A stretch of DNA of 64,000 nucleotides from Enterococcus thailandicus (GTDB lineage Bacteria; Bacillota; Bacilli; Lactobacillales; Enterococcaceae): positions 78,013 to 142,012 of the forward strand of contig NZ_JXLE01000007.1 of the NCBI RefSeq assembly GCF_001886265.1, given 5' to 3'. This document shows positions 6,922-15,516 of this stretch, in pieces. Every line of letters begins with the position of its first letter. The first letter of the stretch is position 1. The notes under the pieces are model-generated. The model was given only the letters and a program-made list of their open reading frames with translations. It was not told the origin of the DNA and ran no database searches. The translations under genes were made by a program, and so were the position numbers.

Positions 6922-8349
6922 ATGAATGAGATAGAGCGACAGAAAAAAGGGATTGGGCTAATTCCACTAGCAGCCATGGTCATTGGTTCAGCTATTGGAG
7001 GTGGCGTTTTCGGTATCATGACAGACATCTCTGGTTCAGCAGGAGGTGCAGCGCTCTTTAGTTGGTTACTTGTCGGCTCGGCAATGTTGATGTTATCTTT
7101 GTCTATTAACAATTTAAACAAAAAACGTCCGGATTTAGAGGGCGGAATCTTTAGTTATGCTGAAGCGGGATTTGGTCGATTTGCAGGATTTATCAGTGGT
7201 TGGGGCTATTGGCTGACTTGTTGGTTAGGAAATGTTGCTTTTGCAACGTTGCTGATGAGTGCATTGGGGTATTTTTTCCCAGTGTTTGCTGGTGGTCAAA
7301 ATATTCCTTCTGTGATAATGAGTACTCTTTTACTTTGGGGATATGCTTGGTTAGTCAATCGCGGAGTAGAAAATGCAAGTATTGTGAATGCAATCGTGAC
7401 GATTTGTAAATTAGTACCACTCTTTTTATTCATTGTGGTAGCAATCAGCACATTCTCGATTCAACAATTTATTGCAAACTTTTCAAGTGATATTATTTTA
7501 ACAGCCAATGGACAAGTTGTTCCATTTTCGAGTCAAATTTTAAGTTGTATTATGGTGATGCTCTGGGTATTTGTTGGAATTGAAGGCGCATCAGTTGTTG
7601 GTTCGCGTGCAAAGAAAAAATCAGATGTTGGAAAAGCAACGATTTTAGGGATTCTTGGCTTGATTTTGATTTACGTGTTAGTTTCTATGCTTCCGTATGG
7701 AACGATGCCAATGAAAGAACTTCAATCGATTCAGACACAACCGGCTATGGGGTATGTATTTGAAAAAATGGTTGGTAAATGGGGCGCAGTAGTAATTAAC
7801 GGAGGTTTGATTATTTCGTTATTTGGTGTGTGGCTTTCATGGACGATTTTACCAGTAGAAACGATGCGCAATATGGCACAAGATGGTTTGTTACCAAAAA
7901 GTTGGAGTAAGGTGAATGCACAAGGCGCACCAACTTTCGCGATTATTTTAACAACGTTGTGTACAAATGTGTTCTTGTTATCACTTTTATTTACAGACAG
8001 TGCGTATAACTTTGCGTATACTTTGGGAACGGCAGCGATTTTCTTTACGTGGTTATTTCTCGGATTGTATCAAATGAAATTATCCTATCAACGTCGTGAA
8101 TGGGGACAGTTTTTGATTGGCCTGTTAGCCAGTGCCTTCCAAGTTTGGGCAATGTTTGTGGTTGCCTTTAACGAAGTAATGCTTGTCTTGGTTCTTTTCT
8201 TGCCAGGTATTTACTTCTATCTGCAAGCTAGAAAAGAGCAGGAACAGCCAGTCGATCATGTGAAAATCGATCGCTTCTTATTGATTTTGGTCACTTTAGT
8301 AGGAGTCGTAGCTTTAATCCTATTTGGAACAGGAAAACTGCATGTGTAG
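6922..8349 (+). CDS. APC-family basic amino acid antiporter (ArcD/YdgI-like)
   Basis: A multi-spanning permease of about 475 residues with the APC signature near the N-terminus (L-A-A-M-V-I-G-S-A-I-G-G-G-V-F-G) and roughly 12-13 hydrophobic segments. The pattern matches the basic amino acid/polyamine antiporter subgroup (arginine:ornithine or similar exchangers), including W-V-F-V-G-I-E-G-A near mid-protein. ATG 6922 is chosen because GGAGG lies at 6909-6913; the upstream extension lacks a site. No arginine or amino-acid decarboxylase gene is adjacent, so the substrate is open. It is followed by a strong terminator. Confidence 0.85.
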   Translation: MNEIERQKKGIGLIPLAAMVIGSAIGGGVFGIMTDISGSAGGAALFSWLLVGSAMLMLSLSINNLNKKRPDLEGGIFSYAEAGFGRFAGFISGWGYWLTCWLGNVAFATLLMSALGYFFPVFAGGQNIPSVIMSTLLLWGYAWLVNRGVENASIVNAIVTICKLVPLFLFIVVAISTFSIQQFIANFSSDIILTANGQVVPFSSQILSCIMVMLWVFVGIEGASVVGSRAKKKSDVGKATILGILGLILIYVLVSMLPYGTMPMKELQSIQTQPAMGYVFEKMVGKWGAVVINGGLIISLFGVWLSWTILPVETMRNMAQDGLLPKSWSKVNAQGAPTFAIILTTLCTNVFLLSLLFTDSAYNFAYTLGTAAIFFTWLFLGLYQMKLSYQRREWGQFLIGLLASAFQVWAMFVVAFNEVMLVLVLFLPGIYFYLQARKEQEQPVDHVKIDRFLLILVTLVGVVALILFGTGKLHV

Positions 8350-8390
8350 TTGATTGCAAGTTCTTTAAAGTAAATAAAATAGTTATTAGT

Positions 8391-8441
8391 AAAAAAGATA
8401 GCTTTAATTTCCAAACCTTCGGAAATTGAAGCTATCTTTTT
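8391..8441 (+). terminator. Rho-independent terminator after the antiporter gene
   Basis: A 21-bp stem (AAAAAGATAGCTTTAATTTCC and complement, two mismatches) with a short loop and a T tract. A-rich and T-rich flanks would let it serve both strands, although no gene ends on the other strand nearby. Confidence 0.85.
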
Positions 8442-8515
8442 ATGTATATCAAGGTTCCTATTTATAATAAATTGGCACCAACGGCCTATCAAGGTCAACT
8501 AGAAGGAACAATGGT

Positions 8516-9232
8516 TCATTTTTGTGCTTGATAAAATAAGCCACTAATTTTATAGCCAAGCTTTTTGTACATTTCTTTTGGCGTATCGGAATAGTCAGCA
8601 ACAATAACGATAGTCGTATCTTGATAAAAATTCGCTACATATTGTTGTAATGATTTAGCAACTGTTTGATTTCTAAAGTCTGGCGCAGTATAAATATCAT
8701 AAATTTCAATATTTGTTGGATGCTTAATGACCGTCGCAAAGCCAATCACCGCTTGATTTGTTGAAGCAATAAATAGATCTAAGATGTCCTCTTTAAATAA
8801 AGTTAGGAGAAAGTGTTGATTGATTTTTGCAAATTCTTCACCGTAGATAAGGTCTTGCGTAAATTTGCTATTTAAAAATTCAGTGAGTGTAGCTGTATGT
8901 ACCTTTGAAATCTCAAATTTGGGGAAGCTTGTTGAGGCTAACTGATTACTTGGAATAGTAAAAATCAACATTTTTTCTGTAGAGAATCCTTGCGTCTCTA
9001 AATGAGCTAAAAAAGAATCAGAAGGGGTGAAGTTAAATTTAAACATAGGTGCATCGTTCATCCAGTTTTCCATAAAGTTCTCTTCAATAGCAGCTAATTC
9101 ATCAATAGAAGGTTCTTTTTTTAACCAAATAAAATTCTGGTCATATAGGTAATTGGAATACGCACTAAAATGTTTCTGAAATAAGTCTGTTTCATAAGAA
9201 ATCTTAGATCCAGTAAAAAATTGTTTATTCAT
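8516..9232 (-). CDS. GNAT-family N-acetyltransferase
   Basis: A 238-residue protein if started at ATG 9232, which has AAGGAG eleven bases upstream; a start 84 bases further out lacks a site. The C-terminal half carries the GNAT fold: V-I-G-F-A-T-V, then I-Y-D-I-Y-T-A-P-D-F-R-N-Q-T-V-A-K-S-L-Q (acetyl-CoA loop) and M-Y-K-K-L-G-Y-K near the end. The N-terminal 110 residues are less conserved. The substrate cannot be inferred. It ends just beyond the terminator of the convergent antiporter gene. Confidence 0.8.
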   Translation of the reverse strand: MNKQFFTGSKISYETDLFQKHFSAYSNYLYDQNFIWLKKEPSIDELAAIEENFMENWMNDAPMFKFNFTPSDSFLAHLETQGFSTEKMLIFTIPSNQLASTSFPKFEISKVHTATLTEFLNSKFTQDLIYGEEFAKINQHFLLTLFKEDILDLFIASTNQAVIGFATVIKHPTNIEIYDIYTAPDFRNQTVAKSLQQYVANFYQDTTIVIVADYSDTPKEMYKKLGYKISGLFYQAQK

Positions 9233-9406
9233 AAGCTGGTGCTCTCCTTTTAGTTGATAATATTTTTTTAATAGTTGTTCTGTTTTCTTTTTAAAAAAGC
9301 CGATTTGCTCGTACATCTATTAACAGCGTAATCCAAATCAGTGAAAATGACAGCTATTTTTTGACGTAACATACGCAAATCGACCCAATTCATTTTTCAT
9401 TCTTGT

Positions 9407-9733
9407 TTAATGGCCACTTGTCATTTTGATACCAACGATGCTAATCAACAAAAGCCCGACAAAAAGCCAAGTTGCTGTATTCAGTTTGTCATGGAATAAG
9501 ACAACTCCAATGATAACGGAACCTAGGGCACCAATCCCTGTCCAGATAGGGTAAGATAAACTCATTGGTAAGTGTTTGATCGCTTTTGATAAAAAATAGA
9601 AACTGGCAATCATACCAATAATCGTATAAATCGAATAATTAACTTTTGAAAAGCCATCACTCCATTTCATCATTGTTGACCAAAATACTTCTAGAACTCC
9701 TGCTACAATTAATTCTAACCATGCCATAGCCAA
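9407..9733 (-). CDS. SMR-family exporter, Gdx/SugE type (guanidinium exporter candidate)
   Basis: The 108-residue length and four hydrophobic helices are those of the small multidrug resistance family. The conserved glutamate lies in helix 1 (L-E-L-I-V-A-G-V-L-E-V-F-W). The motif W-T-G-I-G-A-L-G-S-V-I-I-G in helix 3 is typical. The pattern of the first helix and the K-W-S-D-G-F segment favours the Gdx/SugE branch, whose substrate is guanidinium, over the EmrE drug branch. A structured leader with a terminator hairpin lies directly upstream, which fits riboswitch control. Proteins of this family work as antiparallel dimers driven by protons. Confidence 0.88.
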   Translation of the reverse strand: MAMAWLELIVAGVLEVFWSTMMKWSDGFSKVNYSIYTIIGMIASFYFLSKAIKHLPMSLSYPIWTGIGALGSVIIGVVLFHDKLNTATWLFVGLLLISIVGIKMTSGH

Positions 9734-9757
9734 ATGCTCCTTTCTAAAATTTTGAAC

Positions 9758-9832
9758 ACAAAAAAGAGGAGAACCATTCCTTCAAAGACCTAACGGAATG
9801 ATTATCCTCATATGCTACCCGGTGGCAGCTTT
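9758..9832 (-). promoter_or_regulatory. Structured leader, candidate guanidine riboswitch with terminator
   Basis: Read on the minus strand, the leader has two hairpins. The first is GCTGCC-ACCG-GGTAGC at 9829-9814. The second is GAGGA (9809-9805) pairing with a TCCTC block near 9771-9766, enclosing an inner CATTCC/GGAATG stem with loop GTTAGGTCTTTGAA, followed by six T. The outer stem plus T run forms an intrinsic terminator before the SMR gene. Loop 1 (ACC) can pair with GGT in loop 2, a possible kissing contact. Guanidine-IV (mepA motif) riboswitches precede MATE and SMR exporters in Firmicutes and have this two-hairpin plan. I cannot confirm the consensus from memory. Confidence 0.55.
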
Positions 9833-10010
9833 GTATTCGATTAATAGAGTCAGTATAGCACATTTTAAATAGGTTGGCATTTCTAAAGATAAAAAAACAC
9901 TATCCAACAAAATTGTAAGAGGAATAGTTGCTCTTAAAATGGTTTTGTTTCTTGCGAATTAGTATACTAAAGAAATGTTATTAAATAATGAAAAAGTTGA
10001 GGGTTTAAGA

Positions 10011-10799
10011 GTGAATTTTAAAGGAATAAATAGTTTTCAATTAAAGTGGTTAGCGATTGCTTTTATGGTTGTGGATCATGTGAATAGTTATTTTGGGTCA
10101 CAGCTAGGTTTTCCTTCATGGGTAGCATGGTTAGGGAGATTTGTTGCACCTTTATTTGTTTTTTTATTAGTAGAAGGATTTAGACACACGCGAAGTCGAG
10201 CAAAATATGCAAAGCGTTTGGGGTTGGCTGCATTCGTTACGGCAATCGGTAATGTGGTTTACCAGTTGCTGACGGGAGCCTATATCAATCCTTTGACACA
10301 TCAACCTGATTACTTTTTATTTTTAGGCCCGCACAATATTTTTCTTACGCTATTTCTTTTATTTTGTATGATGTGGGTGCTAGCTACGATGAAACAAAGT
10401 AGTGTGGGACAAAAAATTATGTTGATCCTGACATTTTTGATTTTATTGGTGCTTACAGCAGCATCAGAAGGAGGCATCTATCTGATTCCAATGATGTTGC
10501 TGATGTTTGTTTTCAAAGAAGAGGGACAAAGAAACAAATTGTTAATTGGGATTTTTGTTTATACCATGATTTTACTTGCCCTAGCTATTTCTAGTTACAT
10601 GCAGACGCCAGTGAATCAAAGTTTGTATGATTATTTAACTTTTGATAACGAGTTTATGATGGTGACAGTTATTCCATTAATTGCATTATACAATGGTCAA
10701 TTAGGTGGGACTAATAGCAAGTGGAACAAATATTTCTTCTATCTTTTTTATCCTATTCACCTCTGGATCATTTATGTTATCTTCTATTTTGTACGTTAA
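10011..10799 (+). CDS. TraX-family membrane protein
   Basis: An integral membrane protein of about 262 residues with eight or so hydrophobic segments. The N-terminal N-S-F-Q-L-K-W-L-A-I-A-F-M-V-V-D-H and the following W-L-G-R-F-V-A-P-L-F-V-F-L-L-V-E-G-F match TraX (Pfam TraX), whose F-plasmid member N-acetylates pilin and which is related to acyltransferases. In Firmicutes the chromosomal copies have no known role. GTG 10011 is preferred because GAGGG lies 7 bases upstream; ATG 9975 has a weak site. A TATACT -10 box is at 9963-9968. It ends before a clear terminator. Confidence 0.8.
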   Translation: MNFKGINSFQLKWLAIAFMVVDHVNSYFGSQLGFPSWVAWLGRFVAPLFVFLLVEGFRHTRSRAKYAKRLGLAAFVTAIGNVVYQLLTGAYINPLTHQPDYFLFLGPHNIFLTLFLLFCMMWVLATMKQSSVGQKIMLILTFLILLVLTAASEGGIYLIPMMLLMFVFKEEGQRNKLLIGIFVYTMILLALAISSYMQTPVNQSLYDYLTFDNEFMMVTVIPLIALYNGQLGGTNSKWNKYFFYLFYPIHLWIIYVIFYFVR

Positions 10800-10809
10800 C
10801 GCTGTCGTA

Positions 10810-10853
10810 AAAAATACTGTAATCGCTGGATGACTGATTACAGTGTTTTTTTA
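10810..10853 (+). terminator. Terminator after the TraX-like gene
   Basis: ACTGTAATC and GATTACAGT form a 9-bp stem around an 11-base loop, followed by a run of T. Confidence 0.85.
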
Positions 10854-10975
10854 TTTTGTCGATTAATTGACAGAATTTTCGCACATTGATGTCTTTTCAT
10901 TCGATTTCAACTATATTTTCATTCAAATTTGTTTTATAATTAAAAAATATCTTGTCATTTGGGGGAGGAAAACAA

Positions 10976-11665
10976 ATGGAGAATTATCTAAGTCTTTTAG
11001 GCGTTTTAATTGTTATTATTGGTTTTGCACTAAAATTAGATTCAATTTTGATTGTGATGGTTGCTTTAGTCGTAACTGCTTTAACAGGTGGGCTAGGGAT
11101 TAATGGCATGCTTGAGTTATTGGGTACCAGCTTTGTAAATAATCGAGGCATGGCTATCTTTATTATTATCATGTTAGCAACAGGAACGTTAGAAAGAAAT
11201 GGATTGAAAGAGTCTGCTGCGACTTTGATTCAACGATTCAAAAAAGTTTCAGCTGGCATGATTATCGATATCTATGGCGTTTTCCGGATGATTTTTGCTG
11301 CGTTTAATGTGAGCTTTGGGGGCGTTGCAGGATTTGTTCGTCCAATTATTTTACCAATGGCATTAGGCACAGTTGAATCAAAAGGACTGAAAGTTCATCC
11401 AGAACATGAGGAAGAGCTTAAAGGAATGGCATCTGCTATGGAAAATATTTGTTGGTTCTTTGGACAAGTTTTATTTATCGGTGGTGCGGGCGCCTTGCTG
11501 GTACAGTCAACATTGAAAGACTTAGGTTATGAAGTGACCTTAGGACAGCTAGCGCTGGTTGAAGTACCAGTGGCACTGACTGCATTAGTTGTTTCTAGTA
11601 TTTATTTCTATTTAAAAGAAAAGAAATTAGCAAAGAAATATTATTCTCAAGAAAAGGAGCAATAA
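10976..11665 (+). CDS. DUF969 membrane protein
   Basis: A 229-residue hydrophobic protein, first of a three-gene operon with a DUF979 protein and Pcp. ATG 10976 has a very strong GGGGGAGG site eight bases upstream. About five membrane segments are visible, with a glycine-rich G-G-V-A-G-F-V-R-P-I-I-L-P-M-A loop. DUF969 and DUF979 are almost always encoded together and beside pyrrolidone-carboxylate peptidase. The pair is therefore thought, by association only, to import pyroglutamyl peptides or 5-oxoproline. The two proteins probably form one transporter. Confidence 0.9.
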   Translation: MENYLSLLGVLIVIIGFALKLDSILIVMVALVVTALTGGLGINGMLELLGTSFVNNRGMAIFIIIMLATGTLERNGLKESAATLIQRFKKVSAGMIIDIYGVFRMIFAAFNVSFGGVAGFVRPIILPMALGTVESKGLKVHPEHEEELKGMASAMENICWFFGQVLFIGGAGALLVQSTLKDLGYEVTLGQLALVEVPVALTALVVSSIYFYLKEKKLAKKYYSQEKEQ

Positions 11666-11666
11666 G

Positions 11667-12611
11667 ATGAATTTTTTTACGAATCCTGATATTTTATTAA
11701 GTGATAAATTACTTGAAATTTTATATATCATCATGGGTCTAGTCTTAGTTTATACAGGGCTACGAAATCTACTTGATAAAACGAATCCACATCGTTATGG
11801 CTCAGCCTTTTTTTGGGCAACGTTAGGTGTGGTGATTGCAGCCGGCCGATGGTTGCCACCACTAGTAAGTGGTATCTTGATTTTTGCTATGACGATTCCA
11901 GCAATTGCGAAAAGGGTGAGCAAGGGTGATAGTCGTTTGCCTTCAAAAGAATATATGGAAAAAATGTCAAGCAAACTAGGCATGAAGATTTTTATTCCAG
12001 CGTTAAGTATTGGGGTATTTGCAATTTTGTTTGCCTTATTCACCAAATTAGGTGCTTTAGTTGGAGTTGGAGTTGGTGTCTTTGCAGCGATGGCGATTTT
12101 GATGTTCTTTTCCCGCGACAATCAGCCTACAACGTTCTTAGACGACGCAGCTGATATGTTAGGAACAGTTGGTCCGTTGAGTATGTTACCAATGCTACTT
12201 GCTTCATTGGGCGCTGTGTTTACCAGTGCAGGAGTAGGAACGGTGATTTCAAATGCTGTTGGTACAATTGTTCCTGAAGGAAACGTGAATATTGGGATTA
12301 TTATCTATGCAGTGGGAATGGTTGTCTTCACAGTAATTATGGGAAATGCCTTCGCAGCAATTACAGTCATGACTGTTGGGATTGGTGCACCGTTTGTCTT
12401 TAGTCAAGGAGCAAATCCAGCGCTGATTGGAATGGTTGCTTTAACTTGTGGTTTTTGTGGAACGCTCTTGACACCGATGGCTGCAAACTTTAATATTGTT
12501 CCAGTCGCTATGTTAGAAATGAAAGACAAGTATGGCGTAATCAAAAATCAATTATTTATTGCTTTATTTATGTTAGTATTCCAAATTGCTTATATGATTT
12601 TATTTAAATAA
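11667..12611 (+). CDS. DUF979 membrane protein
   Basis: Starts one base after the DUF969 stop, so the two are translationally coupled and share an operon. The 314-residue product has about nine hydrophobic segments; G-N-A-F-A-A-I-T-V-M-T-V-G-I-G-A-P-F and C-G-F-C-G-T-L-L-T-P-M-A-A-N-F are conserved loops of the family. It is the presumed second subunit of the transporter described for its neighbour. No ATPase is encoded, so transport would be secondary. Confidence 0.9.
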   Translation: MNFFTNPDILLSDKLLEILYIIMGLVLVYTGLRNLLDKTNPHRYGSAFFWATLGVVIAAGRWLPPLVSGILIFAMTIPAIAKRVSKGDSRLPSKEYMEKMSSKLGMKIFIPALSIGVFAILFALFTKLGALVGVGVGVFAAMAILMFFSRDNQPTTFLDDAADMLGTVGPLSMLPMLLASLGAVFTSAGVGTVISNAVGTIVPEGNVNIGIIIYAVGMVVFTVIMGNAFAAITVMTVGIGAPFVFSQGANPALIGMVALTCGFCGTLLTPMAANFNIVPVAMLEMKDKYGVIKNQLFIALFMLVFQIAYMILFK

Positions 12612-12627
12612 TTAGGAGGAACAAAAG

Positions 12628-13272
12628 ATGAAAGTATTAGTAACAGGTTTTGATCCATTTGGTGGCGACAAAGTAAATCCAGCTTATGAAGCTGTAAAAA
12701 AAATGCCTGCAGAAATTGCGGGAGCTGAGATTATCAAACTAGAAGTACCAACTGTTTTTGGAAAAAGTAGCCAAGTAGTCAGAGAAGCAATCAAAGAGCA
12801 TCAACCGGAAATTGTCATTTGTGTTGGACAAGCAGGAGGTCGCTCAGCTGTTTCATTTGAACGAGTAGCAATCAATCTAGCAGAAGCACGTATTCCTGAT
12901 AATGAAGGAAACCAACCGTTTGATACGGCATTGGAAGAAGACGGACCAGCCGCTTATTTTACTACGTTGCCAATCAAAGCAATGACTAAAAATGTTCACG
13001 ATCATGGACTGCCAGCATATATTTCTTATACTGCAGGAACATTTGTCTGCAATGATATCATGTATCGTTTACTACATGTCCTTCATACAGAATTTCCAAC
13101 AATTCGTGGTGGCTTTATCCATGTGCCGTTTTCACCTGATCAAGTAATCGAACGTCCAGTGGGTACAGCATCTATGTCATTAGCTGATATTGCCGATTCA
13201 CTAACGTATGCGGTCGAAGCTGCAATTGAAAATGAACAAGATATTTCTGGTAATGCAGGTACAACTCACTAA
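12628..13272 (+). CDS. pcp: Pyrrolidone-carboxylate peptidase
   Basis: Pcp removes N-terminal pyroglutamate from peptides. The 214-residue length is normal for this cysteine peptidase (family C15). The catalytic triad is visible: Glu78 in S-F-E-R-V-A-I-N, Cys141 in A-G-T-F-V-C-N-D, His165 in G-F-I-H-V-P-F. The N-terminal V-T-G-F-D-P-F-G-G loop is also intact. It follows the DUF979 gene by 16 bases with an AGGAGG site and closes the operon before a terminator. It is cytoplasmic, consistent with prior peptide import. Confidence 0.97.
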   Translation: MKVLVTGFDPFGGDKVNPAYEAVKKMPAEIAGAEIIKLEVPTVFGKSSQVVREAIKEHQPEIVICVGQAGGRSAVSFERVAINLAEARIPDNEGNQPFDTALEEDGPAAYFTTLPIKAMTKNVHDHGLPAYISYTAGTFVCNDIMYRLLHVLHTEFPTIRGGFIHVPFSPDQVIERPVGTASMSLADIADSLTYAVEAAIENEQDISGNAGTTH

Positions 13273-13291
13273 TAATTAGCAATCAAATAGT

Positions 13292-13336
13292 AGAGGCTGG
13301 CAACTAACGACTCGTTAGATCCCAGCTTCTTTTTTT
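13292..13336 (+). terminator. Terminator after pcp
   Basis: GAGGCTGG pairs with CCAGCTTC around an inner CTAACG/CGTTAG hairpin, followed by seven T. Confidence 0.85.
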
Positions 13337-13350
13337 AGGAGGGAAACGTT

Positions 13351-14646
13351 ATGGAAGAATGGAAAGCAGTATTTGAAGAATGGTTTCCCAAAGAACTAAA
13401 TAAGAAAAGTTATCCAATTAAAGTATCAAAACAATATACCAGCAATCAACGCTTTGAAATTTATGAACGGTTGACGAAGCCACAACGCAAATTAGTTGAT
13501 AAATACCGTCGTTACTTAATCAATTCACGTTTTATGGAAGAAAATTATTTGGCTGCTACGGATTGGGTATTTGCTGACTTTAAAATCAACCCTTTTTTTC
13601 GAACTTCTCGAAGACAAGAAAAGTTGTATTGTGATTGTGGACGAGAATTAAAGGTTCAATACATCGTTAAATCCCCAAAAACAGGGAAAATTCTAAAACT
13701 AGGAATCAATCACTTTGCCGAGCATCTGCATGTATCACCAGCAATTGCAAATTCAATCCATCAAGGGATGACACAAGTTGATTTAGCATTGGATGAACTA
13801 TTATGGTTAAAACAACAAAATATCGAATTTCCTGAAGTGTTATGGCAAGAATATCTTTTTTCTTTGTACCATAACCGACGATTGAAACGACCGTATTTAC
13901 CAGACGTTCATTTGGCTAAACGAGTAGCAGATTTTCGACAAGCTCAGATGCCCATTTACTTAGCAGATTATCAGGCAATAGAACATGAAATCCAAAAAAT
14001 CAGTGAGCAGATTGCTGATCAGCCAAAGAAAAGTCGAGCAAAGAAGGAATTATTTGAAGATTTTACAGAAGAGTTAACGAGGAACATTGAAGAATTTTTG
14101 ACAAATTACCGTGCATTTTTACGAAAAGATTGGCAAGCTGTCTTGATGGATACAAAGGAAAAATTACCAAGCAGTTATTTTGACTTATTGATTGCTGAAT
14201 TACGTTCGTTCAATCGAGAACAGCCGACGCATCAGTTGACTGAAGCGAAGGTGCGCGCACAACAACAACGTTTTATCCAACCGGCTATTTACATCTTGAT
14301 TTGGGAAAAATATGCCTATTATGGTTTTACAGAAGGCTTTTTTGATAGTTTGCCGAGAGTTATCCGTAATGGATTTTTAAAAGCCTTACGCCGAGAAAAT
14401 ACGAGTGAGCAACTGTCGAGCATTGAAGTCAAATCAACTAGTAAAAAGCTGACTGAACAAGAATGGCAAAGCCTTGCTCACTCACTTCATGGCAAAAAAG
14501 TAGCCGAAGTGATTGTTGATTTTGAACAACGGCAGTATGTCTTTTCAGAAGAACAAAAAACAGCGTTAGATTATTATCAAAAATTAGAACACTCTCTTTA
14601 TTTAGAAAAGCCAGAAGTTAAAGCACTATTGAAAGAATTGCTATAA
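13351..14646 (+). CDS. Hypothetical protein with a CxC zinc-site-like motif (431 aa)
   Basis: ATG 13351 follows AGGAGGGAAA. The N-terminal 90 residues contain a basic segment K-P-Q-R-K-L-V-D-K-Y-R-R-Y-L-I. Around residue 92 there is Y-C-D-C-G-R-E-L-K followed by K-S-P-K-T-G-K-I-L-K-L-G-I-N-H-F-A-E-H-L. Two cysteines and the nearby histidines could bind zinc, and the segment reads like a small beta domain. The rest is long, charged and helical, with no membrane helix or signal peptide. I do not recognise the family. It has its own terminator and is transcribed alone. Confidence 0.75.
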   Translation: MEEWKAVFEEWFPKELNKKSYPIKVSKQYTSNQRFEIYERLTKPQRKLVDKYRRYLINSRFMEENYLAATDWVFADFKINPFFRTSRRQEKLYCDCGRELKVQYIVKSPKTGKILKLGINHFAEHLHVSPAIANSIHQGMTQVDLALDELLWLKQQNIEFPEVLWQEYLFSLYHNRRLKRPYLPDVHLAKRVADFRQAQMPIYLADYQAIEHEIQKISEQIADQPKKSRAKKELFEDFTEELTRNIEEFLTNYRAFLRKDWQAVLMDTKEKLPSSYFDLLIAELRSFNREQPTHQLTEAKVRAQQQRFIQPAIYILIWEKYAYYGFTEGFFDSLPRVIRNGFLKALRRENTSEQLSSIEVKSTSKKLTEQEWQSLAHSLHGKKVAEVIVDFEQRQYVFSEEQKTALDYYQKLEHSLYLEKPEVKALLKELL

Positions 14647-14683
14647 AAAAACTACTGTGACGAAAAGTCACAGTAGTTTTTTG
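14645..14683 (+). terminator. Terminator of the 431-residue gene
   Basis: AAAAAACTACTGTGAC pairs perfectly with its complement across a five-base loop and ends in six T. The A-rich upstream arm makes it usable in both directions. Confidence 0.9.
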
Positions 14684-14687
14684 TTCG

Positions 14688-15516
14688 TTGCTTTAAGCTG
14701 TTCTTGATACAACCTTCGCCAATAAGAATTTCTTTTCTAAACTATTTTTAGAAAAATTTCCTTATTGGTTGAAGCTAACCATTTTGCGTCACAACCTTAT
14801 TCACGGTGTTCCCAAAGCAACTCCTCAAGATAACTTGCATTCACTTCAAAATATGAAAAGCTATTTTGAGTGTTTGCTCATTATCTGTTCGGAGCTAAAC
14901 GTTTTGCGCCACAACCTTATTCACGGTGTTCCCAAAGCAACTCCTCAAGATAACTTGCATTCACTTCAAAATATGAAAAGCTATTTTGAGTGTTTGCTCA
15001 TTATCTGTTCGGAGCTAAACGTTTTGCGCCACAACCTTATTCACGGTGTTCCCAAAGCAACTCCTCAAGATAACTTGCATTCACTTCAAAATATGAAAAG
15101 CTATTTTGAGTGTTTGCTCATTATCTGTTCGGAGCTAAACGTTTTGCGCCACAACCTTATTCACGGTGTTCCCAAAGCAACTCCTCAAGATAACTTGCAT
15201 TCACTTCAAAATATGAAAAGCTATTTTGAGTGTTTGCTCATTATCTGTTCGGAGCTAAACGTTTTGCGCCACAACCTTATTCACGGTGTTCCCAAAGCAA
15301 CTCCTCAAGATAACTTGCATTCACTTCAAAATATAAAAAGCTATTTTGAGTGTTTGCTCATTATCTGTTCGGAGCTAAACGCTTTGCACCACAACCTTAT
15401 TCACGGTGTTCCCAAAGCAACTCCTCAAGATAACTTGCATTCACTTCAAAATATGAAAAGCTATTTTGAGAGCCTGCTCGCTATCTTGTCGGAGCTAAAC
15501 GCTTTGTGCCACAACC
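14688..15516. repeat. Tandem array of the ~120-bp hairpin repeat (locus A, six exact-length units)
   Basis: Six units of exactly 120 bp start at 14791, 14911, 15031, 15151, 15271 and 15391; a diverged unit precedes them (about 14688-14790). Units 1-4 are essentially identical, unit 5 differs at a few bases and unit 6 diverges more, as expected of unequal crossing-over. Each unit reads ACAACCTTATTCACGGTGTT, then CCCAAAGCAACTCCTC..., and ends GCGCC. Its two halves are imperfect inverted repeats (for example TTCAAAATA against TATTTTGAG), so each unit can fold as one long hairpin. The last ACAACC directly abuts the stop codon of pnuC on the other strand. Confidence 0.92.

Noticed and set aside
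10867..11103. A 78-codon frame before the DUF969 gene
   Set aside because: It overlaps the well-supported DUF969 start in another register and has no ribosome site.
14791..15510. CRISPR-like array
   Set aside because: The whole 120-bp unit repeats with no unique spacers, the period is too long, and no cas genes are present.
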